DNA of 7,436 nucleotides from Streptomyces violaceus (GTDB lineage: Bacteria; Actinomycetota; Actinomycetes; Streptomycetales; Streptomycetaceae): NCBI GenBank assembly GCA_000715635.1, contig KL569158.1:5201-12636 (forward strand), read 5' to 3'. This document shows positions 1-4,643 of the stretch, in pieces. A program made the position numbers and the translations under genes. Numbering within the stretch: the first letter of the stretch is position 1; each line of letters starts with the position of its first letter. The notes under the pieces are model-generated. The model saw only the letters and a list, made by a program, of their open reading frames with translations, had not been told where the DNA came from and made no database searches.

Positions 1-432
1 CCGCAGGAACCGCTCGCACTGTTCGGCTTCCCGCCGCAGGGCCGCGCCGCGCAACGCCTCGTCCTTCATGACCAGACGGCGTACGCGCACCATGCGCCGC
101 ACGACATCGGGCCGGCTCGAGCCGAGTTCGCCGAGCACGCCGGTAACGGCCTCCTCCACGTCCCGCAGCGTCGACGTGCCCGCCACCCGCCCGTCGAGCC
201 GCGCGGTGAGCAGCGCCTCGAAGGCGCGGTTCGGCCCCAGCGCCGCGTCCTCCTTCGTCGCGAAGTACCGGAAGAAGGTGCGTTGCGACATGCCGACCCG
301 CGCGGCGATGCCGTCCACGGTCGTGCCCTCGAACCCGCGCTGCTCGAACAGGTCGAGCGCGGCGTCCTCGATCTCGGACTCCGTGGCCAGCCGACGCCGC
401 TCACGAAGGTCTCTCATGTCAGTCACAGACAT
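1..432 (-). CDS. TetR/AcrR-family transcriptional repressor, 3' end outside window
   Basis: This minus-strand frame is open from an ATG at 432-430 to the left edge (144 codons), so the C-terminal ligand-binding part is incomplete; family members are usually about 190-220 residues. After a short basic lead (RDLRERRRLATESEIEDAA) comes the TetR helix-turn-helix, with the motifs ALDLFEQRGFEGTTVDGIA, ARVGMSQRTFFRYFATKED and the helix-4 start AALGPNRAFEALL. SQRTFFRYF is the DNA-recognition helix and its conserved tail. An in-frame ATG at 417-415 is an alternative start. Neither start has a convincing Shine-Dalgarno sequence, so the transcript may be leaderless or nearly so. A palindrome 9 bases upstream of the 432 start suggests autoregulation. 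The family is known to bind small hydrophobic ligands and release DNA; the ligand here cannot be inferred. The next gene upstream is a decayed monooxygenase, so the original target may be lost. Confidence 0.9.
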   Translation of the reverse strand, partial: MSVTDMRDLRERRRLATESEIEDAALDLFEQRGFEGTTVDGIAARVGMSQRTFFRYFATKEDAALGPNRAFEALLTARLDGRVAGTSTLRDVEEAVTGVLGELGSSRPDVVRRMVRVRRLVMKDEALRGAALRREAEQCERFLR

Positions 433-466
433 GACGTTAGCAAGTGCCTACTTGTCGGTGACTGAC
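418..466. repeat. Perfect 9-bp inverted repeat flanking the TetR operator region
   Basis: GTCAGTCAC at 418-426 and GTGACTGAC at 458-466 are exact reverse complements separated by 31 bases. They enclose the 441-454 palindrome and the TetR start codon at 432. One arm overlaps the first codons of the regulator. The arms could be extra half-sites allowing looping or cooperative binding, or a hairpin in the regulator mRNA leader. Which is correct cannot be told from sequence. Confidence 0.5.
441..454. promoter_or_regulatory. Probable TetR operator palindrome
   Basis: CAAGT-GCCT-ACTTG is a perfect 5-bp dyad with a 4-base centre. It ends 9 bases upstream of the first TetR ATG. Size, AT-richness against a GC-rich background and position are typical of a TetR-family autoregulatory operator. 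A possible minus-strand -10 element (TAACGT, 439-434) lies beside it, so binding would block the promoter. The operator role is inferred from position. Confidence 0.5.
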
Positions 467-474
467 GTAATCGA

Positions 475-870
475 AGTGCGACGGTGGCGGGCCGCCGGGT
501 GGGACGTGGGCAGGCGGTCACCGTGGCCGAACAGCTTCTGGCGCACCGGCACCCCGGCGACCGGCCGCGTCCAGGCGCGCTCCCGCAGCACCGAAGCCGA
601 CCTGGAACAGGCCGAGTTGAGTTGCAGCGAACCCGACAGGTGCGCGGCGAAACCCTCGAGGCTCGTGTGCTCCCGGAAGCTGGGAGAGCACGTCCGCGAC
701 GGTGGTGAGGTGGTCGAGGGTGGAGAGGCGGCGCGAAGTTGTACGGGGGCTCCTGGAGGACCGAGTGGGTGAAGGCGAGGCCCAGATGATCGGTGGCCTG
801 GGCGAGGGCGGCGACGAGCAACGACCGAGACGGCTTTGACGAAGCGGCGATCGGGATTCCCCTCCACGGA
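475..870 (-). pseudogene. Remnant of an LLM-class (luciferase-like, NtaA/SnaA/DszA type) flavin-dependent monooxygenase
   Basis: No single frame encodes a sensible protein, but three minus-strand pieces in order resemble this family. At about 850-735 one frame reads LLVAALAQATDHLGLAFTHS followed by VLQEPPYNFA, like the family's LAALAxATxxIGL...EPYxxAR block. At about 733-704 the next frame continues with RRLSTLDHLT, the expected next motif; a net +1/-2 change after the Phe codon separates the two. At about 552-478 a third frame reads VRQKLFGHGDRLP then HPAARHRR, resembling a C-terminal tail. The conserved GGRVxWN motif and most of the barrel between these pieces are missing, implying a large internal deletion as well as frameshifts. 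The intact enzyme would use reduced FMN and oxygen on a small organic substrate. The upstream edge abuts the stop codon of the TPR gene. The first two blocks are fairly convincing; the C-terminal block is weaker. Confidence 0.5.
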
Positions 871-901
871 ACGCCGCCGGGTGGCCCGCGGGGGTCTATC
901 C

Positions 902-3535
902 CTACGGTTCAGGGAACCTCCGCACAGCGTTGAGGAACGACCGTTCACCGTCTTGGTCCTTGGGCTCCCCTGCCAGCCAGTCGCGGAGCGTCTGCCACGT
1001 CGCCGCATATCCGGACGACAGATCGTGGAAGGTGGTCAGACTGAGTGAGGGTCCACCCGTCGCTGTGGTCCGGCTGAGGAACTGTTGCCAATGCAGACTA
1101 CGTGAGTCGGGAGCCCGCGGCCCCTTCGTATCCTTCATTACGCTCTTCAGCAGTGCATCGATTTTCTCGAAGTCCGGGTGGCCGTCCGGGGCCTCGTCCG
1201 CGAGTACGGAAGGAGGGAAACCTGCGGTGCCGCACAGGACCGGATAGCTGGAGCCCTGGACGGAGCGTATGAGATCCACGCGGTAGCGCCATCTCCATAT
1301 GTGGTCAGCGGCGGCGACCTCATGAATCCGTTTCCAGATGTCGCGTTCGACTCGTAGCCACTCGGTCGCCTCATGAATATCGAAGCCTTCCTCCTTGCTC
1401 CGTCGGAGCCAGACCTCCTGCATCACCTTGGCGGTTTCCTCAAGCAACCGGTAGTCGTAGGCCCTCATCTGCTCGATGTTGCTCGGAGCGAACTTCTTGG
1501 AGACCTCCGGGGACGGGTAGGTGGTATCTCTGAATCTCTTGAAGTATCTGTGCTTCTGGAGCAAGGCCAGATCGGGGTCCTCATTGATCAGCCATGCCTG
1601 CTCCACCGACGCGAACCTGCCTTTCGAGACCAGGACCGCTTTCTCCAGCGTCGTCACCGCACAACGGGCAAACTGGTCGCTGAGCCTTTTGGTGGTGGCC
1701 TCTTTCATCATCGCTACGGCATATACACAGGCGCTGTTGTAAAGCGTCAACCAGTCGCGGCGGCGCCACACGGGAAGAAGGGGGATTCGTCCCCGGGCTG
1801 TGTTGATCTGTTTGCGGAGGTCCTTGGTATCGGCGCGGTTCCGGGACGTGCGACAGTTGTCGAAGCACTCGGTGGCCCAGATCAACCGTAGTGGTGCCCA
1901 TACCTTTCGGTTGACCTGGAATGCTCCTCGGGTTACAGGCTGCAATGGGCCGCGCACACTTTGGACATAGGAGAAGGGCCAGAAGAGCCGCATCAAACTC
2001 CACGCCCTCTCGGGTGCATAGAGCCCAGCAATGCGGGCCCATAGGTCATCGGCGGCGAGACGCTCTGTCTCTTGTGTAGCGGCTTTCTGGAAGGTCAGGC
2101 GGATCCGGCTCAGATTTTTATCGGGCGTATTGTGGGCTTCACTCCCAGGCGGCCGCATCCGCGACAGCACAGTCTCGATCCATTCTCTTGCCTCTTCTTC
2201 AATGTCTGGGTGCTCCGCCCGTTCTTGGTGCAGGGGGTCGATCTCGGCCAATTCGATGGCCACTGGCCAGTAACGGTCCACGAGAATCGGTATCAGATCT
2301 TCGTGTGTGTCCTCACCATTCGCACCGCTGCGCTCGTACCACTGTTGCGCAGTCTTCTCGGAGATTCCCAGGATGATGGTGTTCCGGTAGCGCAGACCGA
2401 GCGCGTCGCGGTATTTTCGAGGGTGCCGGAGATAGCGGAAGCGGCGCCAGTGCAGGTTCCAGCCGCTTTGCCACAGGCGTTTGTCATACTCATGCGCGGT
2501 CTGTCCGTCGAGGGTAAGAGCCCTTTGGCAAGTATCGAGCGCATCGATGTGCATGTCCATCTTTTCCTGAACCTCAGCCAGCTCCACTCGCAGGCATGGA
2601 TTTACAGGATCGAGCCTGATCGCTTCGTAGTACTGTGCCAAAGCCTCGTGATAGTGGCCTGCCCGGCTGAACTCGTTCGCCCTCTGATAGGACGCGTACA
2701 GCGCTGGGTTCAGCTCCCGTCCCCACCATTGCCGCCAAGGCGGCTGCCTACCGGCGCGGGTCACGGGCAAGAGCGAGCTGATCACACAGTATCCGGCCTT
2801 GCGGATGACCTCGTCCCAGTCCTTTCCCCATACGGTCAACGCGCGTGAGCCGCCGAAGACAAATGCCATGACGGTGACCGTCATGCCGTAGTGATCCGGC
2901 CCTTCGTCCCGGAAGCGAAGCACCCCGCTGACCCGATAGGCCAACTTCGGGCGAAGCCGGCTGAGCAGGCGCGGCAGAACGGCGCCCAGCTTCTTGGGGT
3001 CGATCTCGACGTCGCCGAGCAGTTCCAGAAAGCTCATCGGCGGTGCCTCGGCGGGCAGCGTTGTCGGCGCGTACATGCTGCTCTCGGACAGTTGTCGTCG
3101 AAACTCGGCGGTCAGGTCCTCGATGGAGGGTTTGTTCTTCCCCAGGGTCGGTGTCGAGTCAATGAGTTGCTGCACGTCGACGGGGCCTGGCTTGTACGCC
3201 AGCCACGCTCGCGTCGCCCTCCAGTAGAAGTAGAAGAGGAGCAGGATGGTGGCGAAGAACCCAAGTCGTTGGCCCAGCGAGAGACCGCCGCTGTGATCGA
3301 AGACCCTGCCGAGGCCGCCGCAGATCTGCGCCACCCATCCGGCGATCCCCTGCACCCACCCCCAGGCCCAGTCCCACGCATTCTCATTCCAGGCTGGATG
3401 ATCTTTGCCGGCCCACATCAGCAGACCGATCATCCCGACGGTCCCCACACCGCTCCACACCCACCACGCCACCCTCCGGGGAGCAGGCAGTGAAGAGGTC
3501 AGGCCCCCTTCGCTTGCTCCTCGGCGGTTGAACAT
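902..3535 (-). CDS. Membrane-anchored TPR-repeat protein of unknown function
   Basis: An intact 877-residue frame ends at TAG 904-902. I prefer the ATG at 3535 because GGA lies 6 bases upstream and the conserved-looking hydrophobic part starts soon after; an in-frame ATG at 3625 would give 907 residues but has no visible ribosome site. Numbered from 3535, a membrane segment spans about 22-42 (WWVWSGVGTVGMIGLLMWAG), a Trp-rich stretch about 48-70 (WNENAWDWAWGWVQGIAGW), and a second membrane segment about 90-106 (FFATILLLFYFYW). Both ends probably face the cytosol. Residues about 282-340 form TPR pairs (ANEFSRAGHYHEALAQYYEA, then IRLDP). Residues about 598-667 resemble a degenerate terminal TPR (YNSACVYAV, then NEDPDLALLQKHRYF). 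The last 200 residues are rich in Trp and charged residues with no motif I recognise. No catalytic signature was found. GC is lower than in the flanking genes, and pseudogenes lie on both sides, suggesting horizontal acquisition. A scaffold or sensor role is only a guess from the TPRs. Confidence 0.85.
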   Translation of the reverse strand: MFNRRGASEGGLTSSLPAPRRVAWWVWSGVGTVGMIGLLMWAGKDHPAWNENAWDWAWGWVQGIAGWVAQICGGLGRVFDHSGGLSLGQRLGFFATILLLFYFYWRATRAWLAYKPGPVDVQQLIDSTPTLGKNKPSIEDLTAEFRRQLSESSMYAPTTLPAEAPPMSFLELLGDVEIDPKKLGAVLPRLLSRLRPKLAYRVSGVLRFRDEGPDHYGMTVTVMAFVFGGSRALTVWGKDWDEVIRKAGYCVISSLLPVTRAGRQPPWRQWWGRELNPALYASYQRANEFSRAGHYHEALAQYYEAIRLDPVNPCLRVELAEVQEKMDMHIDALDTCQRALTLDGQTAHEYDKRLWQSGWNLHWRRFRYLRHPRKYRDALGLRYRNTIILGISEKTAQQWYERSGANGEDTHEDLIPILVDRYWPVAIELAEIDPLHQERAEHPDIEEEAREWIETVLSRMRPPGSEAHNTPDKNLSRIRLTFQKAATQETERLAADDLWARIAGLYAPERAWSLMRLFWPFSYVQSVRGPLQPVTRGAFQVNRKVWAPLRLIWATECFDNCRTSRNRADTKDLRKQINTARGRIPLLPVWRRRDWLTLYNSACVYAVAMMKEATTKRLSDQFARCAVTTLEKAVLVSKGRFASVEQAWLINEDPDLALLQKHRYFKRFRDTTYPSPEVSKKFAPSNIEQMRAYDYRLLEETAKVMQEVWLRRSKEEGFDIHEATEWLRVERDIWKRIHEVAAADHIWRWRYRVDLIRSVQGSSYPVLCGTAGFPPSVLADEAPDGHPDFEKIDALLKSVMKDTKGPRAPDSRSLHWQQFLSRTTATGGPSLSLTTFHDLSSGYAATWQTLRDWLAGEPKDQDGERSFLNAVRRFPEP

Positions 3536-3561
3536 AACGAATCCACGAGTCGTGTGAATCC

Positions 3562-3629
3562 CGGTGGTGAATTTCTTACCTGGAACCACCGTATCCAAGA
3601 ACGAGGTTGTAGACAGGGCAACCATCTCG
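3562..3629. promoter_or_regulatory. Upstream region of the TPR gene with two short inverted repeats
   Basis: Between the TPR gene and the SnoaL-like remnant is a relatively AT-rich stretch that must hold the TPR gene's promoter if its start is 3535. It contains a perfect 7-bp inverted repeat, CGGTGGT at 3562-3568 and ACCACCG at 3585-3591, around the sequence GAATTTCTTACC. It also contains GGTTG at 3605-3609 with CAACC at 3619-3623, extended outwards by CGAG/CTCG with a 3-base bulge. Either could be an operator or a leader hairpin. On the minus strand a TAAGAA element (3580-3575) might be a -10, but its -35 is weak. If translation starts at 3625 this whole region would instead be coding. Confidence 0.3.
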
Positions 3630-3641
3630 CGCTGCCGAGAC

Positions 3642-4012
3642 GAAATTCAGCTCGCCGACGGCGACCTGGTCGCCCTGCACGGCACGTACCAACGGCTTCG
3701 GCCCCGACTCGCTGGTCGCCTTCGACATCTTCCGCGTCGACGCCGACGGCAAGCTCGCCGAGCACTGGGACGCCCTGACCCCGCTGGTGGAGGACACCGC
3801 TTCCGGCCGCTCCCAGACCTACGGCCCCACCGAACCGGCCGACCTGGACAAGACCGAGGCCAACCGCGCCCTGGTGGGGGAGTTCGCCGAGGTTCGGCGT
3901 TCCCGTCGCCTACTACGACCTCTTCCGCGCCCAGGGCGGCAAGATCGTCGAGCACTGGGACGTCGTAGTCCCCGTGCCCGCCGAACTCCCGCACTCCAAC
4001 GGCCTGTTCTGA
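3642..4012 (+). pseudogene. SnoaL-like (NTF2-fold) two-domain protein remnant, frameshifted and internally deleted
   Basis: Three consecutive frames read as one protein. From 3642 the first gives EIQLADGDLVALHGTY. After one extra base near 3690 the second gives NGFGPDSLVAFDIFRVDADG and KLAEHWDALTPLVEDTASG, then DLDKTEANRALVGEFAE. From 3896 the third gives GVPVAYYDLFRAQGGKIVEH, then WDVVVPVPAELPHSNGLF, and stops at TGA 4010-4012. The GK(I/L)xEHWD motif occurs twice, marking the end of two SnoaL-type domains. The second domain lacks its N-terminal half: a typical domain would have roughly 50 more residues between EFAE and GVPVAYYD. The N-terminus is also missing, because sequence before 3642 belongs to the upstream region of the divergent TPR gene. 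SnoaL-like proteins are small cone-shaped barrels, some of them cyclases or isomerases; many are uncharacterised. With two frameshifts and two losses this copy is not functional. Confidence 0.75.
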
Positions 4013-4062
4013 CGTACTCATCGAGCCGCCGCACCAGGCGCCCGACCCTACGGTGACACCAT

Positions 4063-4116
4063 CACCGACCCGGACAAGAACACCGACCCGGAAAAGAACA
4101 CCCACCCGGAGAGTGC
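4063..4116 (+). repeat. 18-bp tandem repeat, about 2.7 copies
   Basis: The unit CACCGACCCGGACAAGAA (4063-4080) is followed directly by a copy with one mismatch (4081-4098) and a decayed third copy (4099-4116; first 15 bases close, last 3 divergent). In one frame it encodes repeated TDP(D/E)KN. It lies exactly where the next SnoaL-like remnant loses its N-terminus. Slippage expansion during gene decay is a simple explanation. Confidence 0.7.
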
Positions 4117-4431
4117 CGCCCGGCCGAGGCCATCGAGCAGTTCGTCGGTGACACCTACATCCAGCACAACCCGCACGTCGCCGACGGCAAACAGGCGTTC
4201 ATCGACTACTTCGAGTGCATGGCCGCCGAGTATCCCGGCAAGCGCGTCGAATTCAAGCGCGCCTTTGCCGAAGGCGACCACGTCATCCTGCACTGCCACC
4301 AGCTCTGGCCCGAAGAGGAGTACGCGGGCATCGACATCTTCCGCTTCGATGCGGGCGGCAAGATCGTCGAACACTGGGACGTCCTCCAGATCATCCCGCC
4401 CACCTCCAGGAACGACAACACCATGTTCTAG
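4114..4431 (+). pseudogene. SnoaL-like (NTF2-fold) protein lacking its N-terminus and start codon
   Basis: One frame is open from just after a TGA at 4054-4056 to TAG 4429-4431. It reads [80 protein letters not shown] and [17 protein letters not shown]. This closely follows the common actinobacterial single-domain SnoaL-like proteins, including the usual -NDNTMF-type C-terminus, so the 3' end appears intact. There is no ATG, GTG, TTG or CTG in this frame before the ATG at 4219, which falls in the middle of the fold; a product from there would be 70 residues and lack the N-terminal helices. A neighbouring frame reads TDPEKN then THPESAAR up to the break, suggesting the original N-terminus was there and was lost by deletion plus frameshift around 4111-4126. 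Homology is clear; loss of function is likely but rests on the missing start. Confidence 0.75.
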
Positions 4432-4454
4432 CGCCACCGCGAGCCGGACGGATC

Positions 4455-4483
4455 TGTTCGATCTGTCGGACATTGTTCGAAAC
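4455..4483 (+). promoter_or_regulatory. Candidate operator upstream of the GH43 gene: paired TGTTCGA sites
   Basis: TGTTCGA occurs at 4455-4461 and again at 4474-4480, 19 bases apart (about two helical turns). The second lies within GTTCGAAAC, which contains the TTCGAA dyad and ends 3 bases before the -35 hexamer. This placement fits a site for a sugar-responsive repressor or activator of the glycosidase. TTCGAA-type sites are reported for some Streptomyces xylanolytic regulators, but which regulator acts here is not known. Confidence 0.4.
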
Positions 4484-4486
4484 CTA

Positions 4487-4516
4487 TTGACGCTGCCCTG
4501 GGCGTCGGCTGAGACT
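4487..4516 (+). promoter_or_regulatory. Probable vegetative promoter of the GH43 gene
   Basis: TTGACG at 4487-4492 is a near-perfect -35. GAGACT at 4511-4516, 18 bases further on, fits the Streptomyces -10 pattern TAnnnT except for its first base. Transcription would begin near 4523, giving a leader of about 120 bases. The leader has only small inverted repeats (ACACG/CGTGT at 4525-4541, ACGGC/GCCGT at 4554-4571) and no evident riboswitch. Confidence 0.5.
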
Positions 4517-4630
4517 CTCGCAACACACGTCACCCGCGTGTAACGGCAGGCCCACGGCAAGAGCTCGCCGTCGCCTCGTCGGTTCCTCTTTTCTGCGTTC
4601 CGCCATGCCCGTCATCAGCCATGCCTCAGC

Positions 4631-4635
4631 AGGGA
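4631..4635 (+). promoter_or_regulatory. Ribosome binding site of the GH43 gene
   Basis: AGGGA ends 8 bases before the ATG at 4644. It selects this start over the in-frame ATG at 4728, which would remove most of the signal peptide, and over the out-of-frame ATG at 4621. Confidence 0.7.
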
Positions 4636-4643
4636 ACCTCGAC

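Noticed and set aside
877..894. Possible terminator after the TPR gene (CGGGTGGCCCG and CCCGCGGG)
   Set aside because: The stem is only four pairs and the palindrome has no loop; no T-run follows on the minus strand.
448..1008. Minus-strand open frame spanning the end of the TPR gene and the monooxygenase remnant
   Set aside because: Only its last third resembles anything (the tail of an LLM protein); the rest is Arg/Pro-rich out-of-frame sequence, and it overlaps the TPR gene.
2072..2848. Long plus-strand open frame opposite the TPR gene
   Set aside because: It is the antisense shadow of an intact gene with coherent TPR and membrane motifs; the product has no recognisable motif and no ribosome site was seen.
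880..3650. Insertion sequence or transposon around the TPR gene
   Set aside because: I found no transposase, terminal inverted repeats or target duplication shared between the edges near 880-905 and 3600-3650.
4048..4560. Minus-strand open frame of 170 codons over the second SnoaL-like remnant
   Set aside because: The plus-strand frame matches a known fold almost end to end; the minus frame is a shadow with repeated Val/Asp/Leu runs from codon complementarity.
4525..4571. Small hairpins in the GH43 leader as a riboswitch or attenuator
   Set aside because: They are 5-bp stems with 7-8 base loops, as expected by chance in GC-rich DNA, with no conserved aptamer-like pattern.
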